Position numbers and translations under genes: made by a program | The notes under the pieces: generated by a model | The model's input: the letters and a program-made list of their open reading frames with translations, nothing else | Told to the model about the DNA's origin: nothing | Database searches by the model: none | Shown: piece after piece, positions 1-8,869 of the stretch | Layout: every line of letters starts with the position of its first letter | Numbering within the stretch: the stretch's first letter is position 1 | DNA from: JAVBMJ01 sp031552535 | Lineage (GTDB): Bacteria; Bacteroidota; Bacteroidia; Bacteroidales; Rikenellaceae | Assembly: GCA_031552535.1 (NCBI GenBank) | Contig: JAVBMJ010000041.1 | Location: 13,715 to 77,714, forward strand | Reading direction: 5' to 3' | DNA length: 64,000 nucleotides

Positions 1-430
1 ACTTGGTGGCGGCATAAGCGCTGACACCCGGCGTGGGGAACTTCGCGACGACCGACGAAATGTTGATTATGCGGCCATAGCGCTGGGTACGCATCAGCGG
101 CAGCACTTCATGGATCACATTGAACGTCCCCAGCAGATTGACCTCCACCACCCGGCGCCACTTGTCCATGTCGGCTTTATGGGCGAACGAATTGTAAGAG
201 ATGCCCGCGCAGTTTATCAGGACGATATCCCGCAGATGCTCACCTAACGATGCGATCCACTCCTGCACTGCCCGGTAGTCCGAGATATCCACCCTGCGGT
301 AATCGGCAGCATCCTCCTCGAACCCCTCCAGCGAAGAGTTGTAGGTCCCCGCCACCTCGTAACCGGCTCCCTTGAAGGCGGTGAAAAGGTAGCGTCCCAC
401 ATTTTTCGAAGCGCCCGTAATGATTATCAT
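1..430 (-). CDS. SDR-family oxidoreductase (FabG-like), 3' end outside window
   Basis: Partial gene: reading starts with the ATG at 430 and runs off the left edge, giving about 143 residues. The N-terminus holds a Rossmann-type glycine-rich segment (ITGASKNVG, about residues 4-12), an NCAG motif and an INISSV segment followed by SAYAATK, which supplies the YxxxK catalytic pair of classical short-chain dehydrogenases. Its start overlaps the stop of the KASIII gene by 4 bases (ATGA), so the two are probably translationally coupled. Next to a ketoacyl-ACP synthase it could be a 3-ketoacyl-ACP reductase making a hydroxyacyl group for glycan decoration. That role is inferred from context; a sugar dehydrogenase is the alternative. 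Confidence 0.8.
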   Translation of the reverse strand, partial: MIIITGASKNVGRYLFTAFKGAGYEVAGTYNSSLEGFEEDAADYRRVDISDYRAVQEWIASLGEHLRDIVLINCAGISYNSFAHKADMDKWRRVVEVNLLGTFNVIHEVLPLMRTQRYGRIINISSVVAKFPTPGVSAYAATK

Positions 431-1422
431 GACCACTTGATGATTGCCGCGCCGTAGGTCCAACCGCTACCCACAGCCGCGAAGAGTATGTTGTCTCCCT
501 TTTTGATCTTGCCGGCCCGGTTGACCTCGTCCAGCAGGATGGGAATCGTACCGCCCGACGTGTTGGCGTAACGCTCCATATTGTGCATCACCTTCTCGAA
601 GGGGAGGCCTATGATCTCGGCCGTTTTCTTCAGAATCCTTATACTCGGCTGATGGGGAACCATCAGCGATATATCTTCGATACTGAGGCCTGTATCCTCC
701 AACACCTGCCCGATAGCCTTGGGCAGAACCTTCACCGCAGACGAGAATACCACGCTTCCGTTCATCTGGAAGTAGTGGTCGCCCCGCTCCAGCGTCTCCA
801 CGCTCGACACCATCTCCGAGCCGCCCGCCGGGATGGTAAACCCGAACATCTCCTCACGCGTGTCGGTATAGAGGCGGTATGCCAGAAATCCCTCGTCGTC
901 GCTGGCGTGGCTCAGCACGGCGGCTCCGGCCCCGTCGCCGAAGAACACTGCGTCGCGGCGGTTCCAGTCGGTGATCTTCGAAAATGTGTCGGCTCCGATC
1001 ACCAAAACGTTATCGTAAACCCCGCTGGCGATGTACTGACTGGCCACCGACGTGGCGAACAGGAATCCACTGCAAACAGCCGACAGGTCGAACGCCGCCG
1101 CATTATGCGCCTTCATTTTATTCTGCACTATGGCGGCCGTCGATGGCGCCTTGCGGTCGGGGGTGGCCGTGGCCACTATGATCAGGTCGATATCCTCGAC
1201 TCCGAGTCCTGCGTTTTCGACAGCCCTCAATCCGGCTTTCATGGCCAGGTCGCTCGTGGGCTGGTCAGGCGCGGCAATGTGCCTCTCCTTTATTCCCACG
1301 TTCTCATAAACCCACGCTGCACTGGTGGGCACTATCGTTTCGAGATACTCGTTGGTATATACCGTTTCGGGCGCGTATGAACCCGTGCCGATGATCCTGA
1401 CACTACGTATTACTTGTTTCAT
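427..1422 (-). CDS. 3-oxoacyl-ACP synthase III family protein (KASIII/FabH-like)
   Basis: 331 residues, the normal length for KASIII. The catalytic triad is visible: Cys117 in AVCSGF, His257 in VPHQPS and Asn287 in YANTSGG. Enzymes of this family condense an acyl-CoA with malonyl-ACP, or transfer acyl groups. It lies at the downstream end of a polysaccharide operon and overlaps a following SDR gene, rather than lying in a fab operon. I therefore infer that it makes a short acyl chain for the glycan or a lipid carrier rather than serving bulk fatty acid synthesis. Without a tree it cannot be separated from the housekeeping FabH. Confidence 0.9.
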   Translation of the reverse strand: MKQVIRSVRIIGTGSYAPETVYTNEYLETIVPTSAAWVYENVGIKERHIAAPDQPTSDLAMKAGLRAVENAGLGVEDIDLIIVATATPDRKAPSTAAIVQNKMKAHNAAAFDLSAVCSGFLFATSVASQYIASGVYDNVLVIGADTFSKITDWNRRDAVFFGDGAGAAVLSHASDDEGFLAYRLYTDTREEMFGFTIPAGGSEMVSSVETLERGDHYFQMNGSVVFSSAVKVLPKAIGQVLEDTGLSIEDISLMVPHQPSIRILKKTAEIIGLPFEKVMHNMERYANTSGGTIPILLDEVNRAGKIKKGDNILFAAVGSGWTYGAAIIKWS

Positions 1423-1440
1423 ATCCGTAAATATAATATG

Positions 1441-2673
1441 TTATTTTTTTCTTACCCTGTCGGCCCCCAACCGCCCCAGCGAGGCTACCAGATCCGATAC
1501 AATGACATCTTTAGAAAAATGGTCGTGATAGTATTTCCTGCCTTTCCCCCCCATTTCAGAAAGTGCTTCGGCGCCCAGAGCCTTGGCTGCACGCACATTG
1601 TTGGCCAAAGCTATATGGTCGGCGGCATGGGCCGCAAATCCACACCCAGACTCCTTCACCACCTCGTATCCCGCCCCGTTGATCATAGCCATGACAGGCT
1701 TGCCGAAAGCCATGTATGACTGCGTGCGCGACGGAAGCGTCAGGTTGATCACGTCGTTATCCTTCAACGTAACCAGCAGCACGTCGGCACGCGAATAGAC
1801 CTGCGGCATGGCATCGAGCGGAAAACGGCCCGGCAAAAATACCGTGTCGCTCAACCCCTGCGCCGCTACTTCGGCCTCCAGCCACTCCTTCTTGCTGCCG
1901 CTACCTACGAACACCCACTTGATCTCCTTATCGTCGGCGGTCTCGGTGGCGGCTTTGACGATGTAGTCAACCCCCTGTCCTTCGGATATATTGCCTGCGA
2001 ACATCACCACAAATCCCCCTGGTATGACGTCCTTATATTGATCGCTGTCCGCCACGGGCGACAGGAAAATATCTTCGGCCCAGTTGGGCAGATAGTGTAT
2101 CTTCTTACCGTCGGCCCCTTTTTCCATCACAGAGGCCCGGAAACCTTTGCTCGATATGTATATCCTATCGGCCTTTTTATATATGTACCGCACCATCCGG
2201 CCTATCTGCCTGTAAATAAACCCCGAATTCAGCCTTTCGGACGCGGCCACGCATTCGGGCCACAAATCCTGCACCCACAATCCGAAAGGGGTCCCGTAAA
2301 CAGCCCTGTGGACCATGGCCGGGAACGCCATGATGATAGGCGAAGTGGCGAACACGAAACTCGCGTCGTAGCGCCTCGGGTGGAACAGCGCGAAGATAGA
2401 AGCGAACAGCGCAAACGACAAATAGTTGATTGCCAACTTAAAACCACTGGCATCACCCCGCGCAAAGATCGGTATGCGATACACCGTAGCCCCGTTGTAT
2501 TCGCCTTTCACCTTCGAGAAAAACCCATAGCCGTTATAGAATTTTCCTTCCGGATAATTGGGTTTGCCGGTGATCACCGACACCTCATGCCCACGCCTGA
2601 CCAACTCAGTCACAAGATCGTTGATCTTGAAACTTTCGGGCCAAAAATGCTGGGATACGACAAGAATCTTCAT
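1441..2673 (-). CDS. Glycosyltransferase family 4, WbuB-like (putative L-fucosamine transferase)
   Basis: 410 residues from the ATG at 2673, chosen because MKILVVSQHFWPES is the usual N-terminus; an ATG 51 bases upstream is also open. GT-B fold features are an N-terminal acceptor domain and a C-terminal donor domain with GNISEGQG and a late PVMAMINGAGYEVVKESGCG segment typical of GT4. Directly upstream genes make UDP-L-FucNAc-type sugars, the same arrangement as fnlA-fnlB-fnlC-wbuB in E. coli O26 and wbjB-C-D-E in P. aeruginosa O11. I infer transfer of L-FucNAc, or a close relative, onto the lipid-linked repeat unit at the inner membrane face. Confidence 0.82.
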   Translation of the reverse strand: MKILVVSQHFWPESFKINDLVTELVRRGHEVSVITGKPNYPEGKFYNGYGFFSKVKGEYNGATVYRIPIFARGDASGFKLAINYLSFALFASIFALFHPRRYDASFVFATSPIIMAFPAMVHRAVYGTPFGLWVQDLWPECVAASERLNSGFIYRQIGRMVRYIYKKADRIYISSKGFRASVMEKGADGKKIHYLPNWAEDIFLSPVADSDQYKDVIPGGFVVMFAGNISEGQGVDYIVKAATETADDKEIKWVFVGSGSKKEWLEAEVAAQGLSDTVFLPGRFPLDAMPQVYSRADVLLVTLKDNDVINLTLPSRTQSYMAFGKPVMAMINGAGYEVVKESGCGFAAHAADHIALANNVRAAKALGAEALSEMGGKGRKYYHDHFSKDVIVSDLVASLGRLGADRVRKK

Positions 2674-2751
2674 TCTGTTAAAACCGTTAAGGCGTGTTAA
2701 GGAACTATTAACCAGAGCGACCATGCTATGTCGCGACAGTCACGCCGACGC

Positions 2752-3882
2752 CTAAATAAACTTCGACCAGACCGTACGGTTGATATAATCCGTATATGAT
2801 AGTATGATCCGTACAACCTTCTTCGAAACGTTGTCGGCATCGTAATCCGGGATCGGACGTATCGCCGTGGGGTTCTCATTGAACTGTGAAACAACCACCT
2901 CTATCGCATCGAGTATCCGTCCGCTTTCGAGGCCGGTCATAATCAGCGTCCCTTCGTCCATACCCTCCGGGCGCTCATGGGCCTGGCGGATGGTGATCGC
3001 CGGGAAACCCAGTATCGACGACTCTTCGGTGATCGTGCCGCTGTCCGATATGCAGCAATACGCATTCTGCTGCAGCTTGATATACTCCAGGAAGCCGAAA
3101 GGCTTCATGAACTCTATCATCGGATTGCTGTTCACAAACCCTATTGCTTCCAGCTTTTTACGCGTGCGCGGATGAGTCGATACAATGACTTTTTTGCCAT
3201 ATTTGGCCACTATTGCCGACAGCGACTCCAGCAGGTCGCTGAAATTCTTCTCCGAATCGACATTCTCCTCGCGGTGGGTCGACACAATGAAATAATCACC
3301 TTTCGAGAGTCCTTCGCGCTCCAGAATGTCCGATTTTTCGATATCCGCCTTATGGTGCTCCAACACCTCGCGCATCGGCGAACCGGTCTTTATCACCGTT
3401 TCCGGAGGCAACCCCTCGGCGACCAGGTATTTGCGGGCATGTTCCGACAGCGGCATATTGATGTCGCTCAGGTGGTCCACAATCTTGCGGTTGATCTCCT
3501 CGGGCACCCTCTGGTCGAAACAACGGTTACCCGCCTCCATATGGAAGATGGGTATCTTGCGCTTCTTGGCCGGGATCACCGAGATGCAACTGTTCGTGTC
3601 GCCGTAGAGCAACACCGCTTCGGGGCGCTCTTTCTCCATCACCTCGTCGGCCTTCATTATCACGTTGGCTATCGTCTCCGAAGCATTCTTGCCTGCTGCA
3701 TCGAGGAAATAGTCCGGTTTGCGGACTCCCAACTGCTGGAAAAATATCTCGTTCAGCTCGAAATCGAAATTCTGCCCCGTGTGCACCAGCACATGGTTCG
3801 TGTATTTATCCAACTCGGCAATAACCCTGCTGAGTTTTATTATCTCGGGACGCGTCCCGACTATCGTCATAACTTTCAACAT
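2752..3882 (-). CDS. UDP-N-acetylglucosamine 2-epimerase family, FnlC/CapG-like
   Basis: 376 residues, typical of non-hydrolysing UDP-GlcNAc 2-epimerases (WecB fold). It has GTRPEIIK near residues 9-16, STHREEN in the middle and a SDSGTITEES nucleotide-binding loop. The next genes upstream are a FnlA-like dehydratase/epimerase, a cupin and a reductase, so the likely reaction is the last step of UDP-L-FucNAc synthesis, C2 epimerisation of UDP-2-acetamido-2,6-dideoxy-L-talose. A plain WecB role (UDP-ManNAc) is the alternative and cannot be excluded from sequence alone. Confidence 0.88.
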   Translation of the reverse strand: MLKVMTIVGTRPEIIKLSRVIAELDKYTNHVLVHTGQNFDFELNEIFFQQLGVRKPDYFLDAAGKNASETIANVIMKADEVMEKERPEAVLLYGDTNSCISVIPAKKRKIPIFHMEAGNRCFDQRVPEEINRKIVDHLSDINMPLSEHARKYLVAEGLPPETVIKTGSPMREVLEHHKADIEKSDILEREGLSKGDYFIVSTHREENVDSEKNFSDLLESLSAIVAKYGKKVIVSTHPRTRKKLEAIGFVNSNPMIEFMKPFGFLEYIKLQQNAYCCISDSGTITEESSILGFPAITIRQAHERPEGMDEGTLIMTGLESGRILDAIEVVVSQFNENPTAIRPIPDYDADNVSKKVVRIILSYTDYINRTVWSKFI

Positions 3883-3966
3883 AATTCATCTGTTTTAACA
3901 AGCCTCGCAGCCTGACTTAAAAATGCACCGGCCAAAGTGTCGCCGCCGCGTACCGCGACTTCAGAC

Positions 3967-4821
3967 TTAAGCAAAATAGTGCGGATACAACTCCTTATGG
4001 GAATCGACCCACTCCTTCATTTCAATAACCTGCTGCTCGTAGGAGGGCACCACGAACGAAAAATCGGTGCGCGTACACTTCAGCGTCTTATCGAGGCTCA
4101 ATGCGTCCACAGGCTTGACAACCACCTCGCTGTTGCGGAAATAGCGGCTGAAGAGCCTCAGCAGTTCGTACTTCGAGATATTACTGTTGTTGACCAGGTT
4201 ATACAGCCCCGTAAGATTCTCCCTGGCAGCCTGCTCCATGGCCTTGGCCAGCGTGAGGGTGGTCACCCCCGTCCACATCGCACCCGTGAAGCCGTTGATC
4301 TCGCCCTTCTGTTTCATAAACCAGTTGAAAAGGCCTATTCCCGCAGGATTCATATCGGGACCTATGATCGAGTTGCGGAACGTGAGATTCCTGTCGTCTT
4401 CGATTTCGCCCAACGCTTTGCTGCGGTCGTAGAATGTCCGCCCGTCGCGCAAAGAATCCTCGGTGTAAGGGCCCGTGTTACCCGCAAAAACGCAGTCGGT
4501 GCTCATGTGTATAAACTTTGTCTTGCTGCCGCGTAACGTATCGGCGCACAGGTGCGGCAGATAACCGTTGAGGTACGCGGCCATTGCCTGGTTGTCTTCG
4601 GCCACCTGGTTGAGAATGCCGATGCAGTTCACGACCAGATCGTAATCTCCTTCGGTCAGCATCGCCTTGAACTTGTCGACCTCAAAGGCGTTGCCTACAA
4701 TATTACGCACAAACGGGAACGGAGCCATGGAATAAGCCGTCACATCGTGGCCCTGTTCTTTGAAATAGAGGGTGATCGTATGGCCGGCCATGCCTATCGA
4801 ACCCAGTATAAGTACCTTCAT
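3967..4821 (-). CDS. NAD(P)-dependent sugar-nucleotide reductase, RmlD/FnlB-like SDR
   Basis: 284 residues, extended SDR. The dinucleotide motif GSIGMAG is at residues 7-13, Ser/Thr 107-108 lie in MSTDCVF, and Tyr131 and Lys135 form the YxxxK pair. In the L-FucNAc pathway this class reduces the 4-keto intermediate; the S. aureus counterpart is the N-terminal half of CapF. Here the protein ends after the reductase domain and the cupin half is a separate neighbouring gene. The 108-base gap to the upstream cupin gene contains a perfect 11-bp hairpin. Confidence 0.86.
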   Translation of the reverse strand: MKVLILGSIGMAGHTITLYFKEQGHDVTAYSMAPFPFVRNIVGNAFEVDKFKAMLTEGDYDLVVNCIGILNQVAEDNQAMAAYLNGYLPHLCADTLRGSKTKFIHMSTDCVFAGNTGPYTEDSLRDGRTFYDRSKALGEIEDDRNLTFRNSIIGPDMNPAGIGLFNWFMKQKGEINGFTGAMWTGVTTLTLAKAMEQAARENLTGLYNLVNNSNISKYELLRLFSRYFRNSEVVVKPVDALSLDKTLKCTRTDFSFVVPSYEQQVIEMKEWVDSHKELYPHYFA

Positions 4822-4890
4822 GGTTTATTTCTTTTGTAATATTAACAACTCTCCCGCAAGAAAGCCTTTGTCTGCCAAAACTTCCCGGAT

Positions 4891-4918
4891 GTTCTATGAC
4901 GGAGTTACGTCATAGAAC
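4891..4918 (-). repeat. Perfect 11-bp hairpin inside the polysaccharide operon
   Basis: GTTCTATGACG and CGTCATAGAAC pair perfectly around the loop GAGTTA, in the gap between the cupin and reductase genes. No U-run follows on the minus strand, so this does not look like a full terminator. It could be an RNA processing or stability element; that is inference. Confidence 0.6.
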
Positions 4919-4929
4919 CGGACCGGTTC

Positions 4930-5367
4930 TTAAAATTTCGACCAGTCGACCCACATCCCGGCATCGTATCTCCACGAATCGAGAACGGCATCGCTGAGTA
5001 TCTTATCCGAATAGACCAGCATCAGCGAATCTCTCTCCAGCGCCTTGAACCCGTTGGCATACCCTTTGGGCACACACAACACTCCCGGGCGGTCGGCGGA
5101 AAGCACATATTCCTCCGCCCGGAGGTCGGACGACGGGGCGTCCCAGTCGTCTATCCTAACGAAAGCGCCGGCAAAGGATCCGCGCAACACAGTGAACCAC
5201 TTGCGCTCGTCCTGATGCGCATGCCAGGCCCTGACGACCGAACAATCGGGATGCATGATCGTGTAAAAACGGCGCACATGATCCATATCCAGCTCGTTGC
5301 AATGCGCTATCGAGCCGCGGTGGTCGGTAAAAATACCCCCTTCGATGAATCTTACGCTGTCGCTCAT
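4930..5367 (-). CDS. Cupin-fold sugar-nucleotide epimerase-like protein (free CapF C-terminal-like domain)
   Basis: 145 residues, a single double-stranded beta-helix (cupin) domain. It starts with DHRG (15-18) and has a metal-type AWHAHQDERKW stretch with His49 and His51, plus a late GYANGF segment as in WxcM/RmlC-like sugar epimerases. Its start overlaps the end of the FnlA-like gene by 4 bases (ATGA). In S. aureus CapF a C-terminal cupin performs C3 epimerisation and an N-terminal SDR performs reduction. Here the two activities appear to be on separate proteins. The exact substrate is inferred from the neighbours. Confidence 0.8.
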   Translation of the reverse strand: MSDSVRFIEGGIFTDHRGSIAHCNELDMDHVRRFYTIMHPDCSVVRAWHAHQDERKWFTVLRGSFAGAFVRIDDWDAPSSDLRAEEYVLSADRPGVLCVPKGYANGFKALERDSLMLVYSDKILSDAVLDSWRYDAGMWVDWSKF

Positions 5368-6383
5368 AACCCCAGGTCTTCGCGGATCATGTCGAGTTTG
5401 AGCAGCAACTGCGTCATACCCTCCACATCGAGGCGGTTGGTGTTGTGCGAGTGGTAATCCTCGAATGTCTTTACCTTCTCGTTGCCTTCCACGAAATAGG
5501 TGTCGTAGTTCAGGTCGCGCTCGTCGCAGGGTATACGGTAGTAATACCCCTCGTCGCTGGCCTTTGCCATCTCCTCGCGCGTAACCAACGACTCGTAAAG
5601 TTTCTCACCGTGCCGCGTCCCGATGGTGCGCACTGCGGTATCCGTCTTATAAAGCCCTATCAATGCCTTGGCCAGCGTATCCAAAGTCGCCGCGGGAGCC
5701 TTCTGTACGAAAAGGTCGCCGTTGTGCCCGTGCTGGAAAGCGTACATCACCAGATCGACGGCATCGTCGAGGGTCATCATGAAACGGGTCATGCCGGGAT
5801 CGGTAACCGTTATATCCTTGCCTGCCTTGATCTGGTCGACCCAGAGCGGAATAACCGAACCGCGGCTGGCCATAACATTGCCGTAACGCGTACAGCATAT
5901 CGTGGTACCTCCATCAAGACCCAACTGGCGGCCGCGGGCTATGGCAACCTTCTCCATCATGGCCTTGCTGATACCCATAGCGTTGATCGGATAGCAAGCC
6001 TTGTCGGTAGACAACACCACAACGTTCTTAACCCCGTGCTGGATAGCCGACTCCAATACATTCTCCGTCCCCAGGACGTTGGTACGCACAGCTTGCATCG
6101 GGAAGAACTCACACGAAGGCACCTGCTTCAGGGCGGCCGCCTGGAAAACGTAGTCCACATCCTTCATCGCAAAGTCTACGCTACGCTTATCCCTCACGTC
6201 GCCGATGTAGAACTTCACCTTCGGATTCTGCAACTGGTGACGCATGTCGTCCTGTTTCTTTTCGTCGCGGCTAAAAATGCGGATCTCTTTGATATCCGAA
6301 TCGAGAAATCTCTTGAGCACCGCGTTGCCGAACGAACCTGTACCACCTGTTATCAACAGGATTTTGTCTTTAAAAACTGACAT
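5364..6383 (-). CDS. UDP-GlcNAc 4,6-dehydratase/5-epimerase family, FnlA/CapE-like
   Basis: 339 residues, a short-form polysaccharide biosynthesis SDR. The N-terminus has GGTGSFG at 13-19, then STDKA (125-129) and NAMGISK, with Met136 where most SDRs have the catalytic Tyr and Lys140 after it. A Met at this place is usual for the inverting 4,6-dehydratase/5-epimerase group (CapE, FnlA). The product would be UDP-2-acetamido-2,6-dideoxy-L-arabino-hexos-4-ulose. It starts the nucleotide-sugar block, 6 bases downstream of a glycosyltransferase gene and 4-base coupled to the cupin gene. Confidence 0.9.
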   Translation of the reverse strand: MSVFKDKILLITGGTGSFGNAVLKRFLDSDIKEIRIFSRDEKKQDDMRHQLQNPKVKFYIGDVRDKRSVDFAMKDVDYVFQAAALKQVPSCEFFPMQAVRTNVLGTENVLESAIQHGVKNVVVLSTDKACYPINAMGISKAMMEKVAIARGRQLGLDGGTTICCTRYGNVMASRGSVIPLWVDQIKAGKDITVTDPGMTRFMMTLDDAVDLVMYAFQHGHNGDLFVQKAPAATLDTLAKALIGLYKTDTAVRTIGTRHGEKLYESLVTREEMAKASDEGYYYRIPCDERDLNYDTYFVEGNEKVKTFEDYHSHNTNRLDVEGMTQLLLKLDMIREDLGL

Positions 6384-6389
6384 GGCTTA

Positions 6390-7487
6390 TTATGGTTTAA
6401 TTAATTTGAAAAATTCCATCCATTCACTCCGGGTGCTGACCTCCATCGGCGTGCATTTCGCACCACCCGACTCATAAAGTCCCGTTATAGCCTCCGCCCA
6501 AGCCCCGGCATCGCGGGCCGACACAAAACCGACACCACCGTAACCATCCAGAACCTCATGGGCAAACCCCTCGTCCGACGCCAATACCCGAAGCCCTGCA
6601 CCGGCGGCTTCGATCAGCGGCATGCCGAAGGTCTCTATGTAGCTCGGGAAAAGCAGGCCCGAAGCGCTCTTGTAATACGACAGCAACTCGTCGTAAGGCA
6701 TGAATTCATGGAATACGAAATTATCTTCAATCCCGTATTTCACGATTTCCCTCACCTCACCGGGAAGCTGCTCTTTCTTTACCGTAAAATGTATCCTTAT
6801 ACTGCGGGCCACCGCAGGATGTGCATCTTTGATAATGCGCATCGCTTCGACAAGCACCCGGTGATTCTTAAACACGAACGCCGTCGCAGGGTAGACCAAA
6901 TGGAACAGCCCGTCGCCGAAATCTTTCTCCGGCACCCCGGCCCAATCCACAGCCTTGACATCGGGTCTTACTATCGCAACCTGCCCGTCGCCTACCCGGA
7001 AACGACGGATAAAAGCGTCTTTCACGGTTCGCGTCTGGACCACCACAGTAGTTAAGGGGGTAATGAACCGGCCCACGAACCAGCCGAATATATTTTTGTA
7101 ATAAAACAGTTTAAGCTCATCCTTCTTAAACGGATTCCAGCACGTGCCGTCCAATGTAAGGAACTGGTGAAAATAGACGATCTGCCTTGCATCACTCCTC
7201 GTCCCGAGGTTGAACATCGATATCACGACGTCGGGCGTCATACCGCTCTCCTCCATCCAACGCTTGTCGATGCCCACGAACATGCGCTTCAATAACGCGG
7301 CCTTGCCCCTAAGGTCACGGTGCACGAAGCGGACATTATCCACCGGCGCATGACGATACTCCTCCGGCACGAATATAACATACTCGTGCTCCCGTCCGTA
7401 GCGGGAGATATTGTCAACAAACTGGTTCAAAATGGTCAACGCCCCGCTTACACGGCACGCCGACGCATCGACGATAACTTTCGACAT
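6390..7487 (-). CDS. Glycosyltransferase family 4 (GT-B)
   Basis: 365 residues. The C-terminal half has the usual donor-site signature of GT4: SGLLFPSYIETFGMPLIEAA, with two acidic residues seven apart. The N-terminus (MSKVIVDASACRVSGALTIL) is like that of transferases in Bacteroidales capsule loci. It lies 6 bases downstream of the Wzy-like gene and 6 bases upstream of the FnlA-like gene, so it is co-transcribed. The sugar it transfers cannot be read from sequence. Confidence 0.86.
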   Translation of the reverse strand: MSKVIVDASACRVSGALTILNQFVDNISRYGREHEYVIFVPEEYRHAPVDNVRFVHRDLRGKAALLKRMFVGIDKRWMEESGMTPDVVISMFNLGTRSDARQIVYFHQFLTLDGTCWNPFKKDELKLFYYKNIFGWFVGRFITPLTTVVVQTRTVKDAFIRRFRVGDGQVAIVRPDVKAVDWAGVPEKDFGDGLFHLVYPATAFVFKNHRVLVEAMRIIKDAHPAVARSIRIHFTVKKEQLPGEVREIVKYGIEDNFVFHEFMPYDELLSYYKSASGLLFPSYIETFGMPLIEAAGAGLRVLASDEGFAHEVLDGYGGVGFVSARDAGAWAEAITGLYESGGAKCTPMEVSTRSEWMEFFKLIKP

Positions 7488-7493
7488 CGGCAG

Positions 7494-8762
7494 TTATTTT
7501 ATTTCCCGCATATTATTACGTGCTGCATATTCATTTTTCAAAAGCGCCGCTAAGATCAGAAGCAACAGCACCAGGGTATCGTTATAGGCTTGCGACATCA
7601 AATTTATCAAAATAATCGCCAATATCAATACCTTTCCCAAAAGATAATTGTTGCGCATCAGCCTGAATAGAAAAAACAGGAACAGCACTAACCCTATAAT
7701 TCCACCGAATACCAGGCACTCCTGCATGCCGTTGAGGTACATCATGTTATCCAAATTGTAATATGCCATCTGAGCATATTCCGACACATCATGCGTCTTT
7801 AAATATGATTCGAGGTTGCCTTGCCCGATGCCTATCACCTGCTCCACGGGGGTCAACTCGGAATAGAGCACATAGCCGCGATACATCCTTATAAAGCCCG
7901 AGGTGTTGAACTCCCCTTCGGCCGACAGTTCGGACGAACGCGACAATACCGCAGTGGTCACCTGGTTTTCGGATGAATAACGCCCGCTCTGTAAAACAAT
8001 AAAACCGGCAAGCACCACCAGTGCCGTCAGGCTGGCCTGTATGATGTAGCGGCCCCGCTTTATACATATAAAAATCCAGACGATCCAAAGCAGACCCAAC
8101 AACAGGTAGCCATTGCCCGAACGTGACAACAGGATAATAGCAGAATAAAAGATCACAGGTATATCCACAAAACCCTTTCGGTCAACGAACAGCTTAATAC
8201 ACAGATAACTCGCAACATAACGGGCAAAGTGGGAGGGCTCAAGAAAAACGGATGTAGAGCGGTCTATACTGCTTTGAATATCTATATACGACCCTATCGA
8301 TTCGCCGCTGGCCATTGGCAACCACGGGATTATGCCCAAAAGCCGGTAACCGGTGGTGAAAAAGAGCGCTTCCTGCACCAAAAACAGGATCGAACATGCC
8401 AGTGTAACCCGGCCGAATACCTTTATCAGATACTTCTGGTCTATATACCTCAGTCCGTATCCCAATGTCAACGCAAAGAACAGGGTGCTGATAGATTTAT
8501 AGATAATATCCCCTAACGATGCGGTCCCTGCCAGCATCGAATACATCTGGGGAATCAGCATAATGTAAAGGAAATAGGTTAAATAACCCTTGGGATAAAC
8601 AGGATTGGTAAAATACCTTAATAAAAATCCCAGTCCGATGACCAATACGATCAGGACTTTACTGATCGACAGGCCGGGAATGCCCACCCCATAAATATTG
8701 AGTATAGGCATTAATACGACCAGAACCGCCAGTATTTTATTATATGCCAAATTGCTTTGCAT
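7494..8762 (-). CDS. wzy: O-antigen/capsule polymerase, Wzy-like membrane protein
   Basis: 422 residues with about 10-12 hydrophobic segments and a large polar loop between roughly residues 260 and 340, the layout of Wzy/O-antigen ligase family proteins. It follows the flippase gene and precedes a glycosyltransferase. Proteins of this class join lipid-linked repeat units at the periplasmic face. Wzy sequences are poorly conserved, so the call rests on topology and context. Confidence 0.75.
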   Translation of the reverse strand: MQSNLAYNKILAVLVVLMPILNIYGVGIPGLSISKVLIVLVIGLGFLLRYFTNPVYPKGYLTYFLYIMLIPQMYSMLAGTASLGDIIYKSISTLFFALTLGYGLRYIDQKYLIKVFGRVTLACSILFLVQEALFFTTGYRLLGIIPWLPMASGESIGSYIDIQSSIDRSTSVFLEPSHFARYVASYLCIKLFVDRKGFVDIPVIFYSAIILLSRSGNGYLLLGLLWIVWIFICIKRGRYIIQASLTALVVLAGFIVLQSGRYSSENQVTTAVLSRSSELSAEGEFNTSGFIRMYRGYVLYSELTPVEQVIGIGQGNLESYLKTHDVSEYAQMAYYNLDNMMYLNGMQECLVFGGIIGLVLFLFFLFRLMRNNYLLGKVLILAIILINLMSQAYNDTLVLLLLILAALLKNEYAARNNMREIK

Positions 8763-8869
8763 CTATATCCGTTTAATTTGTAGTATAAAATTAAAAATTA
8801 TGATCCCGGGTATGGCAAAACGCCTTTGTCGGAATCCCCGGTCCGGAACCTGTCCTCCGGCACCCCGCT

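Noticed and set aside
583..1380. Long plus-strand ORF of 265 codons opposite the KASIII gene
   Set aside because: It lies wholly antisense to a gene with an intact catalytic triad, is rich in Arg and His in the way of shadow frames, and shows no motif.
1441..2724. Upstream start of the WbuB-like gene at 2724
   Set aside because: The extra 17 residues are not typical of the family, whose N-terminus begins at MKILVVSQ.
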